Assembly: GCA_031277155.1 (NCBI GenBank)
Contig: JAITMW010000135.1
Span: 1-18,839 of the forward strand
Direction of reading: 5' to 3'
DNA: 18,839 nucleotides
From: Clostridiales bacterium
GTDB lineage: Bacteria; Bacillota; Clostridia; Lachnospirales; WRAX01
The notes under the pieces are model-generated. The model was not told where the DNA came from. It made no database searches and worked only from the letters and a program-made list of their open reading frames with translations. Shown in pieces: positions 7,649-16,499 of the stretch; within the stretch, counting starts at the first letter, position 1; each line of letters opens with the position of its first letter. The position numbers and the translations under genes were made by a program.

Positions 7649-10600
7649 ATGGTGAAAAGAATATACATCGAGAAGAAGCCGGGTTTTGACAGCGAGGCCG
7701 CACACTTGCTTGGCGGCATCAGGAAGGATTTGCTTATTGAGGCGGCGCAAGGCGTGCGGATTGTGCATTGCTATGATGTGCAGGGGCTTAATGAAGCTGA
7801 ATTTGCGGCGGCAAGCGGCGCTGTTTTTGCCGAAATGGCTGTGGATAATATATCGGATGAATTAAAGACTGCCGACGCGGATTTTGTTTTTGGCAAGCAG
7901 CTTTTGCCGGGGCAGTTTGACCAGCGGGCGGATTCTGCCATGCAGTGCATACAAATTATGACGGGGCGGCTGCCTGTGGTGCAGTATACAAAGATACATA
8001 TTGTTTCGGGGGCGGCGCTGACAGAGGACGACAGGGCCGCCATATTGAAATATTGTATCAATCCCATAGATTCTATGCAGGCGGGGCTGGAGATGCCCGA
8101 GACATTGGTGCTGGATTTGGCCGCGCCGGCAGATATTGAAAATATCAGCATAATCAGTAAAGGCGACGATGAAATTGCCAAGATGCATGGTGAATTGGGA
8201 CTGGCAATGAGCATTGCCGACCTTGCCTTTGTGCGGGATTATTTTAAAAATGACGAAGGGCGGGAGCCTACTGCCACGGAAATTGCCGTTATTGACACAT
8301 ATTGGTCGGACCATTGCCGCCATACCACATTCCACACGGAAATTACCGATGTGGCCTTCCAGCAGGGCAAGCACAGCGAAATTTTCGCAAAGACATATAA
8401 TGAATACTTAGAGACACGCAAGAGGGTATATGGCGATGAGGCGGGCAAAAGGCCCGTCACATTGATGGACATGGCGACCTTGGGCATGAAGGCATTAAAG
8501 AAGGACGGCCTGCTTGATGATTTGGACGAATCCGAAGAGGTAAATGCCGCCAGCATCACAATCACGGTGGATGTTGACGGCAAGGACGAAGAATGGCTGT
8601 TGATGTTTAAAAATGAGACGCACAATCACCCCACGGAGATGGAGCCTTTTGGCGGTGCGGCCACATGCCTTGGCGGCGCCATACGTGACCCCCTTTCGGG
8701 GCGCAGCTATGTTTATCAGGCGATGCGCGTGACGGGCAGCGGCGACCCGCGGCGGCCCATAGCCGAGACCTTGCCGGGCAAGCTGCCGCAGCGCGTTATT
8801 ACAACGGGGGCCGCCGAGGGATATTCGTCCTATGGAAATCAAATTGGCTTGGCGACAGGACTTGTCAGGGAAATTTATCACGAGGGCTATGTGGCCAAGC
8901 GCATGGAAATTGGCGCCGTTGTGGGCGCCGCGAAAAAGGAGAATGTGATACGCAAAAGGCCAAAAAGCGGCGATGTTGTGGTGCTTGTGGGCGGCAGAAC
9001 GGGGCGTGACGGCATTGGCGGCGCAACAGGCTCTTCCAAGGAGCATGGGGAACATTCGCTGGCTGCTTGCGGGGCAGAGGTGCAAAAGGGCAATCCCGTG
9101 ACACAGCGCAAATTGCAAAGGCTGTTTCGCAATCCGGCGGCGGCAAAGCTAATACTGCGATGCAACGACTTTGGCGCGGGCGGCGTTTGCGTGGCTATTG
9201 GAGAGTTGGCGGATTCTATTGAAATCAATTTGGATGCCGTGCGCAAAAAGTATGAAGGGCTGGACGGCACAGAGCTTGCAATTTCAGAATCGCAAGAGCG
9301 CATGGCCGTGGTGGTTTCGTCGGAAAATGCGCAAATTTTTATGGATTTGGCGGCGGATGAAAATTTGGAGGCCTATAAGGTGGCCGAAATTACGGACACG
9401 GGCCGCCTTGTGATGAAGTGGCGCGGCAAGGAAATTGTGAATATATCCAGGGAATTTTTGAATACATCGGGGGTGCGGCAGCAGACGAAGGTGAAAGTGG
9501 CACAGCCCATCTTTGAAAGTGCGCCGGAAAAAACCTGGCCGGAAAACCTGACGGACCTTAACGTGGCCTCGAACAAGGGCTTGGTGGAGATGTTTGATTC
9601 TACGGTTGGGGCGGGCACGGTGCTGGCGCCTTTTGGCGGCAAATATCAAATGACGCCGGCCCAGGCCATGGCGGCGAAAATTCCCGTGCCAAAGGGCGAG
9701 ACAAACACCGCCAGCGTGATGAGCTTTGGCTTTGACCCGTATTTGTCCTCTGCCAGCCCATATCATGGGGCGGTGTATGCCGTGGTGGAATCTATATCGC
9801 GCATTGTGGCGGCGGGGGCGGATTATCGCAAGGCGCGCATGAGCTTTCAAGAGTATTTCGAGAGGCTGCGCGGCGCGGAAAGCTGGGGCAAGCCTTTTGC
9901 GGCGCTGCTTGGGGCCTTTGCGGCGCAAATGGCGCTGGGCATACCGGCCATAGGCGGCAAAGATTCCATGAGCGGCACCTTTGGGGACATGCATGTGCCG
10001 CCGACGCTGGTATCTTTTGCGATTGCGGCGGCAAAAACCGAAAATATAATATCGCCGGAGTTTAAGACTGCGGGCAATCACATTGCCTTATTGAAAACCG
10101 ATTATGACGAAAATGGTTTGCCAGATTTTGAACATTTGCGCCGCAATTATGACTTGCTGCACAGGCTTATTGCGGAGAAAAAGGTGATTTCTGCTTATGC
10201 GGCGGGCTTTGGGGGCATTGCGGCGGCTGTGTCCAAGATGGCATTTGGAAACAAGATTGGCGCGGAGATTGATTATGGCGGCGACCTTTTTCAAAGCGGG
10301 ATGGGATGCTTTGTGCTGGAGATGGCCGACGAGGCGGAAGGCGTGCAAATTATCGGCAAGACTAAAGACAACGAGATTTTGCGAATAAATGACAAGAGTA
10401 TGGAGATGGAGGAAGCCATAAGGGCATGGACTGCGCCTTTGGAGGATGTTTTTCCGTCTGTGGCCACCAAGGCCGAAAGGATTGAATATGTGCCGCCTGT
10501 TTATGAGGCGAAGAGCGTTATTGTGGCGAAGAACAGGGTTGCGCGGCCCGGGGTGTTTATTCCCGTGTTTCCGGGCAGCAATTGCGAATGGGACATGGCG

Positions 10601-11341
10601 CGCTGCTTTGAGGATGCCGGGGCGGAAGCTGAAATTTTTGTGATAAATAATTTGACGTCGGAGGGGCTTGCGGAATCTGTGGCGCAGATGGCGCGGCGGA
10701 TTGGGCAGGCGCAAATTGTTGCGATTCCGGGTGGCTTTAGCGCGGGGGACGAGCCCGAGGGCAGCGCGAAGTTTATTTCTGCCGTGTTTAGAAACGAGGC
10801 CATAAGGGATGCCGTGGCGGAATTGATGCAGCGGCGCGAGGGGCTGATGATTGGCATTTGCAACGGCTTTCAGGCATTATTAAAATTGGGATTGCTTCAG
10901 CATGGGGAAATTAGGCCCATGACAGAGGACAGCCCGACTTTGACATATAATGCCATTGGGCGGCATATATCCGGCCTTGTTTTGACGAAGGTTGTGTCGA
11001 ATAAATCGCCCTGGTTTAGCGGCGTGGATGTGGGGGACATACATCGTGTGGCGGCATCCCACGGGCAGGGGCGCTTTGCGGCGGATGTGGCCCTGGCGAA
11101 GCGGCTTTTTGAAAATGGGCAGGTTTCCACTGTCTATGTGGACGAAGCGGGCGAAATTGCGCAGAATATGCCGCATAATCCCAATGGCTCGCTGTTTGGC
11201 ATAGAGGGCATCACCAGTCCCGATGGGCGCATTTTGGGCAAGATGGCCCATAGCGAACGCATTGGCAAGGGCCTTTACAAAAATGTGCAGGGGAATTATG
11301 ACCAAAAGATTTTTGAGGCGGGGGTGAGGTATTTTGTGTAA
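7649..11341 (+). CDS. purL: Phosphoribosylformylglycinamidine synthase, single-chain
   Basis: Converts FGAR, glutamine and ATP to FGAM in purine synthesis. At 1230 residues it is the fused form found in many Clostridia, combining a PurS-like N-terminal region, two synthetase halves and a C-terminal glutaminase. Seen directly are the FKNETHNHPTEMEPFGGAAT block of the first ATP site, GGKDSMSG in the second half, and a class I glutaminase with the nucleophile C1071 in GICNGFQ and H1201/E1203 in AHSER. The AHSER block replaces the usual proline after His by Ser. The start is ATG at 7649 with GAGGTGG 4-5 bases before it, ten bases after rsmI. No other pur gene is in the window. The coding strand is much richer in G than the genes upstream. 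Confidence 0.96.
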   Translation: MVKRIYIEKKPGFDSEAAHLLGGIRKDLLIEAAQGVRIVHCYDVQGLNEAEFAAASGAVFAEMAVDNISDELKTADADFVFGKQLLPGQFDQRADSAMQCIQIMTGRLPVVQYTKIHIVSGAALTEDDRAAILKYCINPIDSMQAGLEMPETLVLDLAAPADIENISIISKGDDEIAKMHGELGLAMSIADLAFVRDYFKNDEGREPTATEIAVIDTYWSDHCRHTTFHTEITDVAFQQGKHSEIFAKTYNEYLETRKRVYGDEAGKRPVTLMDMATLGMKALKKDGLLDDLDESEEVNAASITITVDVDGKDEEWLLMFKNETHNHPTEMEPFGGAATCLGGAIRDPLSGRSYVYQAMRVTGSGDPRRPIAETLPGKLPQRVITTGAAEGYSSYGNQIGLATGLVREIYHEGYVAKRMEIGAVVGAAKKENVIRKRPKSGDVVVLVGGRTGRDGIGGATGSSKEHGEHSLAACGAEVQKGNPVTQRKLQRLFRNPAAAKLILRCNDFGAGGVCVAIGELADSIEINLDAVRKKYEGLDGTELAISESQERMAVVVSSENAQIFMDLAADENLEAYKVAEITDTGRLVMKWRGKEIVNISREFLNTSGVRQQTKVKVAQPIFESAPEKTWPENLTDLNVASNKGLVEMFDSTVGAGTVLAPFGGKYQMTPAQAMAAKIPVPKGETNTASVMSFGFDPYLSSASPYHGAVYAVVESISRIVAAGADYRKARMSFQEYFERLRGAESWGKPFAALLGAFAAQMALGIPAIGGKDSMSGTFGDMHVPPTLVSFAIAAAKTENIISPEFKTAGNHIALLKTDYDENGLPDFEHLRRNYDLLHRLIAEKKVISAYAAGFGGIAAAVSKMAFGNKIGAEIDYGGDLFQSGMGCFVLEMADEAEGVQIIGKTKDNEILRINDKSMEMEEAIRAWTAPLEDVFPSVATKAERIEYVPPVYEAKSVIVAKNRVARPGVFIPVFPGSNCEWDMARCFEDAGAEAEIFVINNLTSEGLAESVAQMARRIGQAQIVAIPGGFSAGDEPEGSAKFISAVFRNEAIRDAVAELMQRREGLMIGICNGFQALLKLGLLQHGEIRPMTEDSPTLTYNAIGRHISGLVLTKVVSNKSPWFSGVDVGDIHRVAASHGQGRFAADVALAKRLFENGQVSTVYVDEAGEIAQNMPHNPNGSLFGIEGITSPDGRILGKMAHSERIGKGLYKNVQGNYDQKIFEAGVRYFV

Positions 11342-11609
11342 CGAGCTATCTGCCTTGAGGAATATTGGCAAAGAGATTGAAAGAAAATTAAAATCAATTG
11401 GGATTGAAACTGCGGAAGAATTGAAAAATGTCGGAATCGAGGAAGTTTTTGTAAGGCTAAAGCTGCATTACCCGAGTGTTTGCCTTGTTCATCTGTATGC
11501 CCTTGAAGGGGCGATTTCTGATGCAGAATACAATCAGCTGCCCGAGGACGTAAAGCAACGCTTAAAAATTTTTTATGATAAACTCCAAACAGGCTCTAAA
11601 GGCCAATAA
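11334..11609 (+). CDS. TfoX C-terminal-domain-like small protein
   Basis: A 91-residue protein that resembles the stand-alone TfoX/Sxy C-terminal domain: a helix-hairpin-helix-like opening (LRNIGKEIERKLKSIGI), the TAEELKNVG turn, and the conserved LYALEGAI segment. Stand-alone members of this family are common in Bacillota and have no firmly known function; a DNA-related role is suggested by the helix-hairpin-helix-like fold. The start is TTG at 11334, inside the last codons of purL (8-base overlap), with GAGG four bases upstream in the purL frame. A TTG at 11355 would also be possible but would cut into the conserved opening. It is probably co-translated with purL. Confidence 0.75.
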   Translation: MCNELSALRNIGKEIERKLKSIGIETAEELKNVGIEEVFVRLKLHYPSVCLVHLYALEGAISDAEYNQLPEDVKQRLKIFYDKLQTGSKGQ

Positions 11610-11662
11610 TTATTTTGTGATTGCGCATAATAAGGTTTTGATGAAAAGGAGTTGGAAAGGTT

Positions 11663-12475
11663 ATGCGCAAAAGTTTATATTATGCCGCGGGCATATTTTG
11701 CCTGATGGCTTCGGCCGTGCTGTTGCTTAACACAAATATCCTTCCTCTTAATCTTGCGAACAGCATATCGCAGATGCGGTATGACAGCGGATATAAGCAT
11801 TATTATCATATCGGCTTTCCTATACCTAAAAATAATTTGCGGCAGGGGACGGTATATTTGCCGGTGTATTCCGAACGGGAAAGAGAGCAATTGTGGCAGG
11901 TGATGCTGCCTTTTTCCATTGGAGATGTTGAAATTACGGAGAGTGATGAATATTTCGAGGCGGTGGCCGATGGGGAGATTCTGCGGATTTACAAGTATTT
12001 GGATTTTATGGAATATGAAAACTTGCAGGAGGGCAGGGCCGGTGAATTGATTGACGAAAACACGGCGCGCAAATTGGCCGAGGAATTTTTGGAAGAATTT
12101 TTGCCGCCCAAAAAGCCGTATGATGTGCTGGCGGAGCGTATAGGCGACAGCTGGACCGTGACATTTTTGGGGCGGCTTAGCGGCATGGCCAATATGTCCT
12201 TTCCGACAAAGATTATGCTGGATGCCTATGGCAATATTACCGGCGCGTCCCATTATTTTTTTGAATATGAGGCCCTGGGCGCTGCCGATGTGATTACGCT
12301 GCAGGCGGCGCTGGCGCAGCTTCCCAGGGAGGCCGGGCGCAAGGTGTATCTTAAAGGGTATGAGCTGGCCTATGGCTTTGAGGACAGCGTGTTGGTGCCG
12401 GTGTATAGATTTTTTGGAGAGTGCGCCGACGGGATGTATTTTGAGGAATTTATCGGGGCATTGAAGTTTTATTAG
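11663..12475 (+). CDS. Membrane-anchored YycI-like protein
   Basis: A protein of 270 residues with one N-terminal hydrophobic helix (about 5-28) that acts as an uncleaved anchor, and an extracytoplasmic remainder. The C-terminal half, with DAYGNITGA, an Ala/Leu-rich helix, then GYELAYGFEDSVLVPVYRF, resembles the pattern of the YycI/YycH fold, in which a strand ending in a hydrophobic-Pro-aromatic motif precedes the last strand. In B. subtilis YycI restrains the WalK kinase, but no walK or walR gene is in this window, so that role cannot be assumed. The start is ATG at 11663, with AAAAGGAG 11 bases upstream. It lies 53 bases after the previous gene with no terminator that I can see. The family assignment is tentative. 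Confidence 0.55.
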   Translation: MRKSLYYAAGIFCLMASAVLLLNTNILPLNLANSISQMRYDSGYKHYYHIGFPIPKNNLRQGTVYLPVYSEREREQLWQVMLPFSIGDVEITESDEYFEAVADGEILRIYKYLDFMEYENLQEGRAGELIDENTARKLAEEFLEEFLPPKKPYDVLAERIGDSWTVTFLGRLSGMANMSFPTKIMLDAYGNITGASHYFFEYEALGAADVITLQAALAQLPREAGRKVYLKGYELAYGFEDSVLVPVYRFFGECADGMYFEEFIGALKFY

Positions 12476-12485
12476 GAAATTGGGC

Positions 12486-12515
12486 TTGCATATACATGGT
12501 GAAATCTGCTAAACT
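12486..12515 (+). promoter_or_regulatory. Possible promoter upstream of secA
   Basis: TTGCAT (12486-12491), an 18-base spacer and TAAACT (12510-12515) lie in the 92 bases before the secA start. Both boxes are imperfect. No other convincing pair is seen, and no terminator separates secA from the gene before it, so read-through is equally possible. Confidence 0.35.
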
Positions 12516-12567
12516 AGACAGAGCGATAATGACTTACAATTACAGAACCGAAAGACAGAGGTGTGAT

Positions 12568-15132
12568 ATGAGTGTATTAAACAAGATATTTAAGTCTTAC
12601 AGCGAAAAAGAGATTGCGCGGCTTTTGCCCACTGTTGACAAGATTGAGGCCATGCGGCCCGCCATGAAGGAAATGAGCAATGCGGCCCTGACGGCCAAGA
12701 CAACTGAATTCAAAGAGAGATTGGCAAATGGCGAGACCTTAAACGATATAATGCCGGAGGCCTTTGCGGTGGTGCGGGAGGCCATGTGGCGCTGTCATGG
12801 CTTCGAGCATCATCGGGTGCAGCTTATTGGCGGCATTGTGCTGCATCAAGGGCGCATTGCGGAGATGCGCACCGGCGAGGGCAAGACGCATACATCCCTT
12901 TTGCCCGCGTATCTTAATGCGCTAAGCGGCAAAGGCGTGCATGTGGTGACGGTGAATGAATATCTGGCCAGCCGTGACTCTGAATGGATGGGGCAAATCC
13001 ACAGATTTTTGGGCCTTACTGTGGGCTGTATACTGCATGAGCAAAAACCTGCCGAGCGCCGCGAGGCGTATGGCTGTGATATCACATATGCGACAAACAA
13101 TGAATTGGGCTTTGATTATCTTCGCGACAATATGGTGGTATATGAGCAGGACATGGTGCAGCGGGAATTGGCCTATGCCATTATTGACGAGATTGATTCT
13201 ATTTTGATTGACGAAGCCAGAACACCCCTGATAATTTCCGGTGCATCGGGAAAATCCACCGACCTTTACAAAGTAGCGGACAGATTTGTGCGCACGCTGA
13301 AAAAAGGCCGCCTTATCAATGAAGACGAAGCGCTTAACCCCTTGATGAAGATAGAGCTTCAAGAAGAAGGGGATTTTGTCGTGGACGAAAAGCGAAAAGC
13401 CGTTACGCTGACGCAAGAGGGCATTGAAAAGGCGGAGCGCTTCTTTGCCATTGAAAACTTGTCCGACCCTGACAATCTCGAGATTCAGCATCATGTGAAC
13501 AATGCGCTGAAGGCCAATTACAATATGCATCTGGACAAGGATTATGTTGTAAAAGAGGGCGAGATTGTTATTGTGGACGAATTTACAGGGCGCATGATGC
13601 CGGGCCGCCGCTATTCCGACGGTTTGCACCAAGCCATTGAAGCCAAGGAAAATGTGGATGTGCGCAGAGAATCCAAAACATTGGCCACAATTACTTTTCA
13701 GAATTTTTTCAATAAGTATGAGAAAAAATCCGGCATGACGGGCACCGCTTTGACGGAAGAGGGCGAATTTAGGGATATTTACAAAATGGATGTGGTGGCG
13801 GTGCCTACGAATATGCCCATCGCACGCATCGACCAGTCGGATTTGGTATACAAAACCGAAATGGCAAAATATAAGGCCATTATTGCCGACGTAAAAGAAT
13901 GTTACAGCCGCGGACAACCTGTGCTTGTGGGCACTGTAAGCATTGAGAAGTCCGAGGTGCTTGCAAATTTGCTAAAGCGCGCGGGCGTAAAATGTAATGT
14001 CCTCAACGCCAAATATCATGACAAAGAGGCGGAAATTGTGGCGGATGCCGGCCTTAAAGGGGCCATCACCATTGCTACCAATATGGCGGGGCGCGGCACC
14101 GATATCAAGCTGGGTGAAGGCGTTGTGGCCTTGGGCGGGCTGAAAATCATTGGCACCGAAAGGCACGAATCCCGCCGTATTGACAATCAGCTGCGGGGGC
14201 GCTCCGGAAGACAGGGCGACCCGGGCGAATCCCGCTTTTATATCTCCCTTGAGGACGACCTGATGCGCCTCTTTGCCTCCGACCGTATAATGACGGCTAT
14301 GAATGCGCTGAAAATGCCTGATGATGAGGCCATTGAAAGCAAAATGCTGACCAAAGCCATAGAGGGCGCGCAAAAGAAGGTAGAGGGAAATCATTTTTCC
14401 ACGCGTAAACATCTTTTGGATTATGACCGCATAATGAACGAACAGCGGGAGATTATTTACGGCGAGCGTTATAAGATTTTGTCGGGCGCGGACATGAAGG
14501 ACAATGTGATGACCATGACAAAAGAAGTGATTGGGCGCGCCGTGGATTTATATACGGACGATGAGACCGAAATTCTTGATATTGACACGCTTAACAAACA
14601 TTTGGGGCCTGTTTTGCGTCTGCGGCCCTATAAGAAGGCTGAAAATGAAAGCAATGACGCCTTGAAGGAGAGGATTTTTGAGGATGCCGTAAAATTGTAT
14701 AACAAGCGCGAGGCGGAATTTACATCAGAGCGCGTGCGGGAAATCGAGCGCATAATTATGCTTCGCGTGGTGGACCAAAAGTGGATGGACCATATTGATT
14801 CTATGGACCAAATGCGCCAAGGCATTACCTTACATGCCTTTGCGCAGCGCGACCCGCTGACTGAATACCGCTTTTTAAGCTATGATATGTTTGACGAGCT
14901 TGGGCGCAATATTCAAGACGACACCGTGAAGCTGATGTTTAATGTGCAAGTGGGCACACAGCCGCAACAGCGCGAGCAGGTGGCCAAACCCCTTGCGTAT
15001 AACAAGGACGGCATTGCCGTGAAAAAGCCTGTGCAGCGCAAAACCGATAAAGTGGGCCGCAACGACCCTTGTCCCTGCGGCAGCGGCAAGAAGTTTAAAA
15101 ATTGCTGTTTGAATAAGCAGGCGGCCAGTTAA
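12568..15132 (+). CDS. secA: Preprotein translocase ATPase SecA
   Basis: The motor that drives unfolded preproteins through SecYEG at the membrane. The 854-residue protein shows Walker A RTGEGKT at 101-107, the DEID box at 207-210 with LIDEARTPLIISG, TNMAGRGTDIKLG of the second nucleotide domain, a QLRGRSGRQGDPG motif, and a C-terminal zinc site (C835, C837, C846, C847 in CPCGSGKKFKNCC) that binds SecB or ribosomes in relatives. The start is ATG at 12568, with GAGGTG 4 bases upstream and the family-typical start MSVLNKIF. The in-frame extension from 12496 has no ribosome site and includes a candidate -10 box. The strand composition shifts from G-rich to C-rich within the gene near 13.2 kb. 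Confidence 0.97.
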   Translation: MSVLNKIFKSYSEKEIARLLPTVDKIEAMRPAMKEMSNAALTAKTTEFKERLANGETLNDIMPEAFAVVREAMWRCHGFEHHRVQLIGGIVLHQGRIAEMRTGEGKTHTSLLPAYLNALSGKGVHVVTVNEYLASRDSEWMGQIHRFLGLTVGCILHEQKPAERREAYGCDITYATNNELGFDYLRDNMVVYEQDMVQRELAYAIIDEIDSILIDEARTPLIISGASGKSTDLYKVADRFVRTLKKGRLINEDEALNPLMKIELQEEGDFVVDEKRKAVTLTQEGIEKAERFFAIENLSDPDNLEIQHHVNNALKANYNMHLDKDYVVKEGEIVIVDEFTGRMMPGRRYSDGLHQAIEAKENVDVRRESKTLATITFQNFFNKYEKKSGMTGTALTEEGEFRDIYKMDVVAVPTNMPIARIDQSDLVYKTEMAKYKAIIADVKECYSRGQPVLVGTVSIEKSEVLANLLKRAGVKCNVLNAKYHDKEAEIVADAGLKGAITIATNMAGRGTDIKLGEGVVALGGLKIIGTERHESRRIDNQLRGRSGRQGDPGESRFYISLEDDLMRLFASDRIMTAMNALKMPDDEAIESKMLTKAIEGAQKKVEGNHFSTRKHLLDYDRIMNEQREIIYGERYKILSGADMKDNVMTMTKEVIGRAVDLYTDDETEILDIDTLNKHLGPVLRLRPYKKAENESNDALKERIFEDAVKLYNKREAEFTSERVREIERIIMLRVVDQKWMDHIDSMDQMRQGITLHAFAQRDPLTEYRFLSYDMFDELGRNIQDDTVKLMFNVQVGTQPQQREQVAKPLAYNKDGIAVKKPVQRKTDKVGRNDPCPCGSGKKFKNCCLNKQAAS

Positions 15133-15143
15133 AGGGAGACTAT

Positions 15144-15380
15144 ATGGAGAAACCAATAGACAAACGAAATATCCTGGATGAAGAAATTTTCACGTACAGA
15201 ATCACCAAAGACAAAAAGGTCTTTATCTCATATGAGGGCAAACAGGTGACGGCCTTAAGCGGAAGCAAAGCCGGGAAGTTTATATCCGACATTGCGGGCG
15301 CCAACGGCAAAGAAGCCCAGTTGATTATGGCGAAGGCAACGGGGAACTTTAAGCGCGGCAATGAGAGGCCGTTCAAATAG
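15144..15380 (+). CDS. Small hypothetical protein between secA and prfB
   Basis: A 78-residue, strongly basic soluble protein (many Lys and Arg, no Cys, no membrane helix or signal peptide) that I do not recognise. The first half is charged and probably beta-rich (EIFTYRITKDKKVFISYEGK); the second half looks helical, ending in a basic tail. The start is ATG at 15144 with AAGGGAG about 6 bases upstream, and the gap to secA is 11 bases and to prfB 14 bases, so it is very probably translated in the same transcript. Size, charge and place suggest a nucleic-acid or ribosome-associated factor, but this is only inference. Confidence 0.75.
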   Translation: MEKPIDKRNILDEEIFTYRITKDKKVFISYEGKQVTALSGSKAGKFISDIAGANGKEAQLIMAKATGNFKRGNERPFK

Positions 15381-15394
15381 AGGGGTGTGATAAA

Positions 15395-16496
15395 ATGTTA
15401 GAGCAAGTTAGGGCCCAACTGGCCCCATATCGCGACAAACTAATCGAAATGGGGAAATCTCTTTGACGTTGCCGGATTAGAGGCAAAAGCGGATAAGCTG
15501 TTGGAAAAATCCGGCGCACAGGGCTTTTGGAATGACGCAGAAGCCGCCCAAAAGCTGTTGAAAGAAGAGAAGGATTTAAGAAAAAGGGCGGAGAGCTTCC
15601 GCGGGCTGGAGGAAGCCTATGACGAGGCGCTGCTGTTGATTGAGCTGGCGGAAGAAGAGGACGACAATTCGTTGTTGCCTGACATCAAAAAAGCGGCGGC
15701 GCATTTTGCGACCGCCTATGACAATTTGCGCACGGCCACACTGCTTTCCGGCGAATATGACAAAAACAACGCCATATTGTCGCTTCATGCGGGGGCCGGC
15801 GGCACAGAAGCCTGCGATTGGGTTGGTATGTTGCTGCGCATGTACACACGCTGGGCCGATGCCCGGGGATTTTCCGCACAAATTTTGGACTATCTGCCGG
15901 GGGACGAGGCCGGCGTAAAGTCTGTCACCATGGAAGTTATTGGCGACGCGGCCTATGGCTACCTAAAAAGCGAAAAGGGCATACACCGCCTGGTGCGCCT
16001 GTCGCCGTTTGACACGGCGGGCAAGCGGCACACCTCCTTTGCCTCCTGCGACATAATGCCCGAAATTGAGGACGACGCCACGGTAGAAATAAACCCCGAA
16101 GAGCTTCGCATTGACACCTTTCGCTCTTCCGGCGCGGGGGGCCAGCATGTCAACACCACAGATTCCGCCATACGCATAACCCATATCCCATCAGGCATAA
16201 CAGTCCAATGCCAAAACGAGCGCAGCCAGCACAAAAACCGCGATGTGGCCATGAAAATGCTGCGCGCCAAATTGCTGGACCTTAAAATCGCCGAAAAAAA
16301 CGAGATGCTTTCCGGCGTGCGCGGCGAAGTAAAGGACATAGGCTGGTCCAACCAAATCCGCTCCTATGTCTTTCACCCCTACAATATGGTGAAAGACCAC
16401 CGCACAAATGCCGAAACGGGCAATATTGGCGCGGTGATGGACGGCGGTATTGATATGTTCATCAATGCCTATCTGCTGTGGGCGATGGAGCAATAA
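15395..16496 (+). CDS. prfB: Peptide chain release factor 2, programmed +1 frameshift
   Basis: Recognises UGA and UAA stop codons and triggers peptide release. A 23-codon first part (ATG 15395, behind AGGGGTG) ends at CTT TGA; moving forward one base at 15464 joins it to the second part at GAC 15465. The product is 366 residues, almost the length of E. coli RF2. SPF at 203-205 is the stop-codon recognition tripeptide and GGQ at 248-250 the catalytic loop, inside SSGAGGQHVNTTDSAIRITH. The in-frame TGA is the usual self-regulating stop of prfB: when RF2 is scarce the ribosome shifts and makes more. An annotation that starts at TTG 15501 would miss the first 35 residues. Confidence 0.96.
15449..15467 (+). 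promoter_or_regulatory. prfB programmed +1 frameshift site
   Basis: The shift site CTT TGA C (15461-15467) is identical to the E. coli heptamer. A G-rich ATGGGG (15449-15454) lies upstream as the candidate internal ribosome-binding stimulator. It ends 6 bases before the CTT codon, whereas the E. coli AGGGGG lies 3 bases before it. Shifting moves the ribosome from CTT to GAC, giving the in-frame sequence SLDVAGLEAK. Confidence 0.9.
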
Positions 16497-16499
16497 TGC

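Noticed and set aside
9284..10081. Antisense reading frame (265 residues) inside purL
   Set aside because: Arg/His-rich composition typical of a shadow frame; purL is continuous and complete on the plus strand.
12922..13917. Long antisense reading frame (331 residues) opposite secA
   Set aside because: The plus strand is clearly secA with all motifs in place. The antisense frame shows no recognisable motif and arises from the codon composition of the real gene.
15395..15500. prfB as a broken gene because of an in-frame TGA
   Set aside because: The CTTTGAC heptamer and the perfect continuation in the +1 frame are the normal programmed frameshift of RF2 genes.
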